64,000 nt of DNA, taken from positions 13,531,549 to 13,595,548 of the forward strand of contig NC_062990.1 in NCBI RefSeq assembly GCF_023078275.1, in the 5' to 3' direction. Below are positions 22,584 through 30,700 of this stretch, in pieces. The DNA is from Leguminivora glycinivorella (taxonomy: Eukaryota > Arthropoda > Insecta > Lepidoptera > Tortricidae). Within the stretch, counting starts at the first letter, position 1. The number at the start of each line of letters is the position of its first letter. A program made the translations under genes and the position numbers. The notes beneath the pieces were generated by a model. That model was given only the letters and a program-made list of their open reading frames with translations. It had not been told where the DNA came from and searched no databases.

Positions 22584-23375
22584 CTAACTATCTAATAATA
22601 ATAATACAAATGGCGCTTATTAAATTAGATGTCAATTAAAATAGGTAGGTTTTTTTTTATTTATCACATCAAAAAAATCTTGTTGTAAAGCTACCTTTAC
22701 TTATACTAAAACTGACTTTCATATTAACCATATTTTTTTTAAATATAGATACATAATCGGTTTAACGCACAAAACAGGTTTTTCTAAAAATATAAAAAAG
22801 TCACTTACCCGCTGTAAATTGTGGTAAAATAAATTTATTGCTTCTTTTAGTGTTATTAAATATCGCACCCTTGCGGATGTAAATCGTACTTCAAATTAGT
22901 ACAAGATTTTAAGCAAAAATTCTTCTTTCAAATAAAGTGAATACTGTCTAAATCGGTTAACATTATAAAGTATAATCCCGGAAAAACCAACATACTACTT
23001 ATACAGGTAGCAAAAATTAGTTAGCTAATTCACCGAGAGATGGTGCTCCGCGCTATACACAATAATGGTCATTAGTTGTATACTTCTAGTGAAGTTATTT
23101 AGAGTTAAATGAAATTAAAAGAGTTAAAGTGTGGTAGGAAACCCTCGGTGACTGGTCGTTGAGTTGGTTGGTTTTAAACTTTATTTTTATTGTAGGAGTG
23201 GGACTCCCCCCACTTAACCCCTCAATGGCTTTCCAGGCTAGGGGATAGCATAATGCGTTTATACCACTCCGAAAAAGAACAGGACTTACTCGTTCAGGAC
23301 CATTACGTTGGGCCTGCGTAAGCGCAGCTAAAAAACACAGAAACAAACTGACACGCATGTTGTCAAAAGATTTCA
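7165..23375 (-). CDS. Gene B: micro-exon secreted protein, full gene span
   Basis: This is an unrecognised secreted protein with 27 candidate coding exons and a 3' UTR exon, from the TATA-proximal start to poly(A). The coding order is signal peptide, R, F, a 30-residue helical exon, LA, KQPQLLTGSKNNK, TVKEAKDTAV, a 35-nt exon, MA, A, DVKKIKQKC, a 20-residue helix, KHLSKGESK, L, LNQVMVE, a 21-residue helix, DRENAPMAAKV, L, VAQVVTE, KLSDDTKK, EIKKLVNGKQ, DPDDDVGVADT, EPLTPEEIDG..., DGNGNEQ, TDEDVVE, EYPMDGNQEQ and a two-cysteine terminal exon. All are phase 0 and multiples of 3 except the exon at 18984-19018, which lacks one base relative to gene C. Omitting it leaves a 292-residue protein. Including it brings a stop codon downstream. 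The gene may therefore skip that exon or be decaying. Confidence 0.75.
7302..7537. repeat. Long near-perfect palindrome (foldback MITE)
   Basis: The left arm begins GGCACTGGTCCCATCGCGAG and the right arm ends CTCGCGGTGGGACCAGTGCC. Each arm is about 100 bp and the centre falls at about 7413-7436. It lies upstream of the gene B 3' UTR exon. Confidence 0.85.
8285..8745. repeat. Inverted pair of a palindromic repeat
   Basis: ATCACGCCTGTATCCCATAA at the left and the reverse of its arm near 8600-8740 (CGAGACACTGGCAACCTGTC ... GAGGCGTGATTGTATG) form a foldback. Single arms occur at 24040-24170 and 63640-63765. Confidence 0.65.
9080..9318. mobile_element. TIR element next to the gene B stop-codon exon
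   Basis: The ends GTCACGCGGACCG and CGGTCAGTCCGCGTGA are imperfect inverted repeats. The interior at 9165-9260 resembles LINE-derived sequence also seen near 50405-50495. It ends about 30 nt from the donor that follows the stop codon. Confidence 0.5.
9352..9512 (-). CDS. Gene B terminal coding exon
   Basis: The coding part is 9360-9512, 50 residues plus TGA. It starts AVDDESTSTDDSDSGPQKMQ and ends with GLGYGSKKKMCLFTPRSRQY and CLSQEKAL. Two cysteines nine residues apart follow a basic KKK run; a disulfide loop or proteolytic release is possible but unproven. Only 8 nt after the stop, a GTACCT donor leads to a separate 3' UTR exon. Confidence 0.87.
9541..10191. mobile_element. Foldback TIR element in gene B
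   Basis: The outer arms AGGAGCGAAAATGCTGAAAT and ATTTCAGCAATTTTGCTCCT are inverted, and inner matches (AATCTGTGTCGGAC versus GTCTGACACAGA) extend the palindrome over most of its 650 bp. Confidence 0.7.
10267..13013 (-). CDS. Gene B acidic exons
   Basis: Exons are 12981-13013 (DPDDDVGVADT), 11777-11836 (EPLTPEEIDGEVIGVTDDDQ), 10944-10964 (DGNGNEQ), 10815-10835 (TDEDVVE) and 10267-10296 (EYPMDGNQEQ). Here the protein changes from lysine-rich to Asp/Glu/Gly-rich. This part diverges most among B, C and D, both in sequence and in exon length. Confidence 0.78.
11130..11610. repeat. Composite repeat including a palindrome
   Basis: 11130-11330 matches a reversed copy at 30430-30690 (TACATATGTGTGCAAAATTT). 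11390-11600 is an inverted repeat with arms TTTTTCTACTCAGAATCACG and CGTGATTCTGAGTAGGAAAA, related to 34140-34400. Confidence 0.55.
12248..12798 (+). mobile_element. Second copy of the (TCCG)n repeat
   Basis: It has the same ends and body as 628-1226 with a much shorter (TCCG)n tract (about 12291-12325). The high similarity indicates recent mobility. Confidence 0.8.
13080..13130 (-). mobile_element. tRNA-like SINE fragment, reversed
   Basis: The plus strand reads GACAAGGCCCACTGGTGGCC then GAGCCGGGAATCGAACCC, the reverse of the 3555-3640 unit. Confidence 0.55.
13289..15349 (-). CDS. Gene B exons DRENAPMAAKV to EIKKLVNGKQ
   Basis: Exons are 15317-15349 (DRENAPMAAKV), 14773-14775 (CTG, donor GTTTGT), 14570-14590 (VAQVVTE), 14382-14405 (KLSDDTKK) and 13289-13318 (EIKKLVNGKQ). 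Each has copies in C and D with the same length, except that C has lost one base from the first. Confidence 0.8.
13573..14251 (+). mobile_element. hAT transposon remnant with C-terminal transposase fragment
   Basis: Inverted ends share GTCATTGCTCGCAAT and a longer imperfect match that includes GACATGACTC. Inside, 13875-14075 encodes the hAT dimerisation motif LTSVECERSFSAHKYILDVK then RNKLSTENLEK. Upstream sequence (13730-13868) is transposase-like but ends in a stop. It is a deletion derivative found only in the intron of gene B. Confidence 0.8.
15018..15140. repeat. Short foldback MITE
   Basis: GCCTATTTCTCAAAATTGAA and ACTTGTAACTTCGAGAAATG form inverted ends. A related copy is at 55741-55860. 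Confidence 0.6.
15595..15720. repeat. Intronic block shared by genes B, C and D
   Basis: A hairpin (GCGGATGAGAA/TTCTCATCCGC) is followed by GTGTTGCGTACGTACACGGC and GCGCACACATACATG. Copies are at 31510-31620 in C and 58060-58180 in D, always between the 63-nt and 33-nt exons. Confidence 0.65.
15772..16306. mobile_element. AT-rich MITE, second copy
   Basis: It runs from CAGCTGGGCACCGTTAATC to GTTAATGCCCAGCTATG, the reverse orientation of 5206-5695, in an intron of gene B. Confidence 0.7.
16335..17190 (-). CDS. Gene B exons KHLSKGESK, L, LNQVMVE and GIAVEAM...
   Basis: Exons are 17164-17190 (27 nt), 16960-16962 (CTG, 3 nt), 16753-16773 (21 nt) and 16335-16397 (63 nt, GIAVEAMRLTGDVHDQMMKT then L). 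The order and lengths are identical in C and D. The longest is probably an amphipathic helix. Confidence 0.8.
17624..18003 (-). CDS. Gene B exons DVKKIKQKC and DEKIHKVVKKLGAIGDNLDT
   Basis: Exons are 17977-18003 (27 nt, the only cysteine of the middle region) and 17624-17683 (60 nt, a lysine-rich helix ending DNLDT). Both end at GTAAGTAT donors. The paralogs are 35348-35374 and 33977-34036 in C, and 60682-60708 and 60166-60225 in D. Confidence 0.85.
18070..18134. repeat. Perfect hairpin
   Basis: TTCTTATATCGATAAACTCA ... TGAGTTTATCGATATAGGAA has arms of about 28 bp and a very short loop, in an intron of gene B. Confidence 0.75.
18408..18839 (-). CDS. Gene B micro-exons MA (6 nt) and A (3 nt)
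   Basis: The exon at 18834-18839 reads ATGGCT between AATTACAG and GTACGT, and the one at 18408-18410 reads GCG between TTTTTTCAG and GTGAGT. Counterparts in gene C are LS (36724-36729) and G (36270-36272); in gene D the second is A (61438-61440). The bases differ among paralogs while the splice sites are retained. Confidence 0.5.
18984..19018 (-). pseudogene. Gene B 35-nt exon, frameshifted copy of gene C exon QAKNLFTKTEKK
   Basis: The splice signals (TTTTTTTGCAG acceptor, GTGAGG donor) match the 36-nt gene C exon at 36885-36920, but one base is missing. Reading through it shifts the frame and reaches a stop within the later exon that encodes the 20-residue helix. It would need to be skipped for gene B to encode a full protein. 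Confidence 0.65.
19236..19680. repeat. Near-perfect 0.44-kb palindrome
   Basis: Each arm is about 185 bp, running from TTTTAGAACAAAACGGGACT to AGTCCCGTTTTGTTCTAAAA, around a central spacer with ACATCAGCCGGTGTGCCGGT. The motif GCCCGACGTTTCGAAC is near each arm. Shorter relatives occur at 32770-32850 and 56957-57010. Confidence 0.88.
20104..20904 (-). CDS. Gene B exons LA, KQPQLLTGSKNNK and TVKEAKDTAV
   Basis: Exons are 20899-20904 (TTGGCG, LA), 20415-20453 (39 nt, KQPQLLTGSKNNK) and 20104-20133 (30 nt, TVKEAKDTAV). Acceptors are GTTTACAG, TTTTACAG and TTTTCAG. Donors are GTATGA, GTAAAA and GTATTT. Each has a paralog in gene C, and the first two also have paralogs in gene A. Confidence 0.78.
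20740..20880 (+). mobile_element. LINE 3' tail shared by genes B and C
   Basis: It contains CACGCGACCATGCTTACCCG and CAAGCAGTGGGACA. A homologous copy lies at 38010-38165, at the equivalent intron position of gene C, so the insertion predates the duplication. Confidence 0.65.
21180..21270 (+). mobile_element. tRNA-derived SINE head (CCGTAGCTCAA type)
   Basis: The head is GGTTTCCGTAGCTCAAGTCA, with a B-box-like GGGTTCAAATCTCGCC. The homologous copy at 41219-41305 sits at the same intron position of gene C. Confidence 0.65.
21503..21592 (-). CDS. Gene B 90-nt exon, helical
   Basis: The exon has acceptor GTTTCCAG and donor GTAAGTTAGC. It encodes 30 residues, EFKAREEKADGTINQIV then FQTLSAVKKQIDD, probably one amphipathic helix. 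The gene C copy at 41543-41632 differs by Q to E and L to I, and all splice sites are kept. Confidence 0.85.
22477..22811 (-). CDS. Gene B 3-nt micro-exons (R at 22809-22811, F at 22477-22479)
   Basis: Two single-codon candidates are seen: CGG between TTTACAG and GTAAGTGA, and TTT between CTCTTTACAG and GTGAGTAT. Both recur in gene C at 42837-42839 and 42064-42066 with the same codon and intact splice signals. Paralogous introns also align here, so conservation alone does not prove use. Confidence 0.5.
22551..22585. repeat. (AT)n microsatellite
   Basis: ATATATAT runs with one GT interruption, in gene B between its first exons. Confidence 0.85.
23290..23358 (-). CDS. Gene B first coding exon, signal peptide
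   Basis: The exon encodes MRVSLFLCFLAALTQAQRNG followed by PER and ends at a GTAAGT donor. The core VSLFLCFLAALTQA is a typical signal peptide, probably cut after TQA. An in-frame ATG at 23376 (MKSFDN...) coincides with the predicted cap site about 30 nt from the TATA box, so MRVS is chosen as the start. Confidence 0.85.
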
Positions 23376-23530
23376 TCTAAAAATTTCACCCTGGCACTTA
23401 TATACAATGGCAAATTTAATTGAATATGTCAAATTTTACACCTAATAATCAATTGCTTATACAATTTTCAAGGTTAATGAGCGATAGCTAGGCATTTGTT
23501 AATTAGTATGAGGTAGTTCATTATGTAGGA
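23375..23530 (-). promoter_or_regulatory. Gene B promoter, conserved with gene C
   Basis: A TATATAAG box lies at about 23399-23406, roughly 30 nt upstream of the expected start. The next roughly 130 bp can be aligned with the gene C promoter (47653-47790) and contain AT-rich homeodomain-like motifs such as TAATCAATT and TTAATGAGC. Gene A carries a diverged copy near 5999-6080. A shared tissue programme is inferred; the factors are unknown. Confidence 0.65.
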
Positions 23531-24039
23531 GAAGAGGAATTTCATATTTGTAAGGAAGGTACATTCAGAATCAAAAGTACCGGACCAAACAACGTTTCAG
23601 AAGTACCAACTGCTAAACAAAAAAGAGATGAGTGATACAAAAAATGAAAGTGAAAATGAAATAAATGTTTATTCAAAACTAAAACTTTAAACTAAATTTT
23701 AACTTCTGCTAAACCAGAGTACGGTTTGTTGGCAAGATATTTCTGTTCGCGATTTGTACATAATTTAGATAAGTTATTCAGGATCTCAGATACTTTTGGT
23801 GCAGTGTATAATAATTATGATTACTACTACTGATGCTGACTGTACCTAGGTAATTTAGGCTACCAAAAATATTATCTGTAAACTGAAATAAGTGTCATAT
23901 ATAAGCCTGACAAGTTTTTATTTGACCCTCGACAGGTTGCGGATTTTCAGCTGAACTAATTTCTTTTGCTGTCAAGGATTATTATTTGACACCTGTCGTC
24001 GAAAGTCATCGAATCTCAGTGATATAAATACATTATACA

Positions 24040-24170
24040 CACATGCATACAATCACGCCTGTTTCCCATATAGGGGTTGTCAGAGCACATGAAACTGCTA
24101 AAGTTACAGTGCCAGCCTTGGCAAATAAGAGGTTGAAAGAAAACAAAATTATTACATTGCAGTCAGTAAA
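24040..24170 (+). repeat. Single arm of the ATCACGCCTGT repeat
   Basis: It contains CAATCACGCCTGTTTCCCAT and GCCAGCCTTGGCAAATAAGA, the same unit as 8285-8450. Confidence 0.6.
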
Positions 24171-24744
24171 TGAAAGTAAATATTTAATTTTTCTAACGGT
24201 TTCGTCGCAATTATGTCTAAAATACTCGTGATAAGTTACGTACAACAAAAAAGATGAAGGATTTCACAGCACTTCGATAACAATGTTCTGAAATCGGTTG
24301 TTGACATCCCTGGTACTGACAGGTTTATAGTGCGGTTCTCTTGTATTGAGTTGTTGTAGTTTTTGTCCTTACACGTATTTAAGGTATTTGTAGCAAAAAG
24401 AACACAAACATCAACGACTTCGATTAAGTCACAAGATTCATGTTGATTTTAGACTGTGCGGAAAGAAGTAGCGAGTCTTAAAACCTTGCTTATTAAATTT
24501 TGATTCCCAAAAACCATTTTCTATAAATATCAACGGATAACTAGTACACGCTGTCCCCATTACATATGACGTCCGCACATTATTGCCATATGAAAGCGGT
24601 TTGTAGCGACAGTCTTTCAGGGTCAAATTAATAAAATCTTGTCAGGATATTACATTACGTTTTCGAATGAAATTTAGACCAAATTAATCAAAAAAATAAA
24701 TAAATTTAGACAAGGACAGGAATTTTTAATTAAATAGGTCGTAA

Positions 24745-24829
24745 AAAGACGAATAACCCATAAGCAACATTATTTATTTATTTATTGAACGCTCGACTTA
24801 ATAAATGTAGCAGTAGACTTCATCAGGCG
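24745..24829 (-). other. Gene C 3' UTR exon with poly(A) signals
   Basis: The acceptor TTTTTTCAG is followed by CGCCTGATGAAGTCTACTGC. Overlapping AATAAA signals lie at 24773-24786. It is homologous to the units at 7165-7236 and 49372-49456. Confidence 0.65.
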
Positions 24830-27697
24830 CTGAAAAAAATAAAAGTAGTTTTAATAAAAGTAAAAAAAGACTTTACAAATAAAATATTAACACATTCTAG
24901 AAAAGTAATAAACTAAAGTATGCTCAAATTTGTTCATATCGATAGTTTTAAAAAGGTTGAATTAGGAAATATCGATAAATTTGCCTCGAGTGGCGCTACT
25001 TTAGCCTTACTTCAAATTATCTTACTTAGGGCCATACATCAACGAAACCTCAGTTCTCAGAGAGCCTTTTCTTGACTAAGGCAGTACTGTCTACTGCGGG
25101 GTGTAAACAGACACATCTTTTTCTTGGAGCCGTATCCGAGTCCATTTCCTTGCATCTTTTGTGGCCCGTCGTCATCGGTCAATGTCGATTCGCCGTCAAC
25201 GGCCTTTGGAATGTAAAATTTATATTAAAAAAGCGAGCGAAGATAAAAAAACACTTCCTCCGTCAGTGTATAAAAAAATGCAGGGTGTGATTTTTATAAC
25301 AGGCAATTTTAATGTTAATATGCTATGTAAAAAAAGATTAAAACATCAAATTTAATAATTTAGTTCAATTTTTAACCACTATCTTTAAGTCTTAAAAACG
25401 CTAACGCCTGAGCACATGCCGCCACTTGGCGGTGATGTCACGCGCGGGGCAAGTTGACTGAGATTTGACATAAACAAACAGTCCGTTGCTCGGGCGACTC
25501 AGGTCTGATAGCCCGCTACCGGACGGCCTCGCCCCGCGTCATGAACGTGAAGTAATTACCTCCTTATATGTTGCCTGTTATGATAATTACTCGCTGTATG
25601 TTTTAAAAGTATGCCTTAAAGTAAAGATAAATAGTCGTTTAGAATGCCAGACACTACAATGATTCAAATTAATTTACAGGGGCGTTAGCATTTGCAACTT
25701 ACCTTTTGTGATGTTATGTGTGTAAATAATTCTCTGTTGTTGATCTGTATTTGTGTGTCTTTTTTTTGTATTATTTTGCCATGAATAAAAATATTTCTAT
25801 TAGTCTTATATTGACCGGGATATAGACCGTGATTACCTTTTTGATTTTTGTCGAGCTCCCGATAAATCGTGAAAATAACCGTGAATCATTCAAAACTCTT
25901 AATATTTCTATTTGTATTTCAATTATCACATTTCGCAACTATTCATTGAAAAAAGTGTATGACACATGGGCGAATAGGTAATTTGCAATTCGTGGCGATT
26001 TAAAATATTCTTGGTAATTTTTCGCAGTTGTATTATATCGTGATATACTATTTACCTGCTCTTGATTGTCATCCATTGGCTGTATATAAAAATATTAATT
26101 ATACATCTATCGAATATATGTCATTATATCTATAAAATTCATCTACTACGCAGTTTTTTTTGTCTGATTTACAAAATATATGTTGAGATTGGGTTTATAC
26201 AAATGTCATCGTGATAATTGATAGTAATATATATTAGATAAATGAAAACTTACTGGATATGGCTGAATAAGTCATATAACAAGTTTACTAAATTTAAAAA
26301 CGGAATCCCAATAGATTCGACGTCCGTCTGTCTGTTTGGCTGTCCGTATGTTATAACCATTTTACTCGACCACTATGAATAGAAAATATGTATGTATACT
26401 TTGATAAAATTCTTAAATTTCTTATTTGGTAAACTGCTTTAGTTTAGAAGCAAAATGAAAAAAAAATCCCTTATTTGTAACTACAAGAAATAAATAATCT
26501 ACTACTTAAATTTATCAAATGGTACACAAACCGATTTTTTTAAATAATTTATAGGTACTTAAGTAATTTTTTTGATTTTGCAAAAACTTTGGGAAAAAAA
26601 TCTCTCAAAACTGTGCCCCCCTCCATCTAACTTTTGAACCGCGCGATCAAAACACATGAAAAATATCAGAACATGTATCTATAATACTAAATACGAAAGC
26701 TAACATTTTTTAAATACTTTTGAAAATAATTGTTTTGAATATGATGGACAGAGCAAAAAGCTAAAAACTCAAATATTAATTACATGTACTTAATATTTAA
26801 GTTTAAGTATATATCTTATAAAGGTCTATAGCTCAGGTATTCTCTCATAAGTGGCCCTATACGAACTTAATCATTTTTATGCCAATAAATAAAATAATAG
26901 ACAAAACGTACCTACCTCAATAGTGTCTGCGTCTGTCTAAAATGTAAATTTTTGATTTATTTTTTATGTATCCGAAAGCTTTTAACAATATAAAATAATA
27001 ATCTATAATGCTGAGGATAAGTAATTAATTAATTTGTACCTGTTCGTAACCGTTGCCACCCTGAAATTAAATAAAAAAAATTAAAACAGTGTTTTATCTT
27101 TAACATAATGGAAGATATATATTCATTTTGTTTCGTGTCACTATTCATAAAAATCAACAAATACGGGGTCATTAATCATTATATTTAACTAGTACTTGTA
27201 CGAAAGTATGTATTTTTTTGCTTGACGACCGATCTGGCCCTGTCTGTTAAGCGGTCCTGGGTTCCAATCCCGTTAAGGCCATTTATTTGTGTCTTGAACT
27301 CTTCAATCTACTTATTTAAAACAAAATTAATTACTTTTTCTTCGCTAGCGCCTGCACCTGCATCCTCTTCCTTGAGGGGAGAAAAAAAAAACATATTAAT
27401 TACGAATTTGTAATTATTGATCAACACGTGCGCATATAATATATGCATTATATAAAATCTTTATAAACGGTGCAACACAAGGAACCCAAAAGATTTTTAG
27501 AGGCCAAAATAAGCAAAAGAATGCTACAAGTAATTACGAGTTTCAGTACGTAAATTTCGGCGAATTTCCATTTAGTTTTTTTTGCTTTTTGTCGTCCGTA
27601 AAACTGGCAGCCGAATAACATTTTTTAAAACTTTTTTTACAATATGTTGCTTGTCATTTTTTGACATTTATTAATAAGGGTAGTTCGATTACCTATA

Positions 27698-27744
<47 letters not shown>

Positions 27745-30700
27745 TTAACATTGTGTCATGATCACCATCTAACAAGCATTTTCTACTGCGAATATAATAA
27801 AGAGCTCTTTGTTTTTCTTTCTTGTAATCTCTGAAACTAGGCGAAATCCAGAAAAGTAAAAGGACATTTTACTTTAGTCGGGAAATGTGATCAGCGGTAC
27901 GCTGTTAAATTTATTCGGTTTTCTTATGTTACCTACGTCTGCATCTATATGATGAAAATATTAACTGATTAGGAATGAGCTCTTGGTTTGGTTGTTCAGT
28001 TGGCAGGGCCCAAAGTTATCAGGTTACATTGAGATTACCTAAAGCAAGCAACAATTACCGTCCGGCAAACTGTAGTCCATGGGCCCTTTACTCTTTGGCG
28101 AAATGTCTGAATGATACGACCATATCCGGACGGAATTACAATGACTTTTAAAGCAGGACTTATCTTGTTCCGTGCCTAGTAAAGCAAAATTAAAATGTAC
28201 CAAAATATAATTATATTTACATAATTTCAGTGTGAAATTAAAACTTGTCTAATTTTCGAAATATGCATCGCAAAATATTCAAAATCACTGTTGGTAGAGC
28301 TTAAAAATATTTGAGTAAGTAAATCAGAGAAGAATACAGAGACTATAATCTTCATTTTTTTTAATAATAAATTTATGTATATTACTGTGTCTGTAACTCC
28401 AACGTCGTCATCCGGATCCTTGAAGGAAAGGAAAACAAAGATTTTTTATTTTGAATTTACTTAAATAAATTTTTAACACATGTTCAGATACTTAAGTCAT
28501 TTTCCAATCAGTTTGGCTGTATCGCAATAGCAAGCGAGAAATAATTAGTGGTATTACCTGTTTTGCATTTACTAGTTTTTTGATTTCCTGGAAAATACAA
28601 AGAAATATTAAACGAAAACATCTTAGGACTATGATGCATTTTGTAAGAAAATTTCTGACGTCCAACAAACAATAATATAAGCTTGCTGGTATATTTGATA
28701 TTTTTACTTACTTAAGCCACTACAGTTTTTCAAATGATTGTACTTTTTTGGGTCTATATAAGTAATTAGATGACAATTCAGTATATTGAACATTGCATTT
28801 TTATATATTTATCTGCATGAAATTCAACGAGCTCAACGAGAGTGCGGTGTGCTGGTGACGGAAGAATCTATGGAACTAATTTGTTCCGTCTATTGTCCTT
28901 TGAGTCGTCGGCAACCTGAACCCTCCTTGGAACTCGTACACTTTTTTTTGCTGTGTACTTAACACAGCAAAAGGGAGTGTACAAACTTCTAATGGGTTGG
29001 CAACGCGCATGAGACACTCCTTGAGTTGCAGGCGCTCATAGGTTACGGTGACCGCTTTCCATCAGGCGGACCGTATGCTTGTTTGCCACCGACGTAGTAT
29101 TAAAAATGAACTAAATTAAAAATGGTAAATTAAATTACTTTACGCGTAGTGTTCGTTTCGTTTGACATAATTATTAATCTAGTATTTAATCCAACTCATC
29201 ATTTTGAATGTTATTGTAAGAAATATTGAATGAGCTTTCATCTTAATTTACATTTTAAATATAAAATTATATAAATATGTTTCAGACCAAAAAGGAGATG
29301 GCGGGACGACCTGGACGCATTCTACCCGAAATGGTGGGAAAATGCCAACAACAGGGTCGAGTGGAGAAAGCGAGGGGAGGCCTTTGCCCAGCAGTGGGAC
29401 ACAAAAGAGGCTAATTAAAAAAAAAAAATGTTTCTAATATAATACCTCTTTGGTGGCGTCAGTTAATTTCTGAAATTATTTCGAAATCGTTTTATGTATT
29501 TTTTTTAAACTAGTAGTAAAATACAGTAAAAAGACTAAATTAATATTAACAAAAAATGTGTTGCAGTAATATAAATCTTACCTGTGACATAACTTGCGCG
29601 ACCTAGTGATAAAAAAAAACAAATTACGTAATTACATTTTTAAAACACTATTATATTACTTATTCAAATACTTAGTTTTTATTTAGTTTAAGTACGATTT
29701 AATATTATTTTTATTTATTTATATGTACATATTTATTATTTATTTAGTTATTTGTTATTGTAATTATTTAAAAAAATATATGAATATTACATTGAAAAAT
29801 TACAAACCAGCTGTAAAAAACATTGATCTGTGAGTACATTTTGATAGAAGCGTATATAACAATACAAGTGCGGAAAAGAGGAAATTCGAGGCATAATACG
29901 TCCGGTCTGGCTTAGTCGGTAGTGACCCTGCCTGTTAAGCTGCCTGCGGTCCTGGGTTCGAATCCCGGTAAGGGCATTTATTTGTGTGATGAGCACAGAT
30001 ATTTGTTCCTGAGTCATGGATGTTTTGCTAAGTTTGGGGCTAAGTTGATCTGTGTAAGATGTCCCCAATATTTATTTAAGTATTTATTGTTTAATAGATA
30101 CTTGCGACTGGGTAGGGAGAGTAAAATACTTCAAGTAATAAAATCCAAATACATATTAATATGTAATTAATTGAACTATAAAAAAAATCTTTATTGCACT
30201 GTTTAGTCCGTATGATTATTAGAAATTCATAATATAGTCTGTATCTTTAGGTATTTAAATAATAAGTACATAAATGTAAACAAAATCTACCCTCAGAAGG
30301 CTCCTTATGCCATTTTGTGGGAAAATGAAAACATTACATGATCAAATACCTCAGTGATATACTCAGTGACAGATCCGCTTTGTTTTTACAAGTTTTTATT
30401 CAACTTGCCTTGTTAGTATATTAGTTTGGGTCAAAACCTAGAAGCTAAATTTGACCCCCTTCCCGGTTTCCGATTGAGTCGAAATTTTGCACACATATGT
30501 AAATCACGTGACAATGCAATATTATGGTATTATGGAGCTAATCTGATGGAGCAGAAAGGTGGTCATAGGAACCCTGTCATAAAACGTCGTATCTCCAGAG
30601 AATAAGGAGTTTTGCGAAACGTCTTGGAGAGCAATAGATGACTGTTGAAAGATAGGTACAGTCGGCGATAAAAGCTTGTGCCAAAAATGATTGTTTTGCA

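Noticed and set aside
23359..23376. Upstream in-frame ATG (MKSFDN) as the start of gene B
   Set aside because: It lies at the predicted transcription start about 30 nt from the TATA box. MRVS gives a normal signal peptide and matches gene A.
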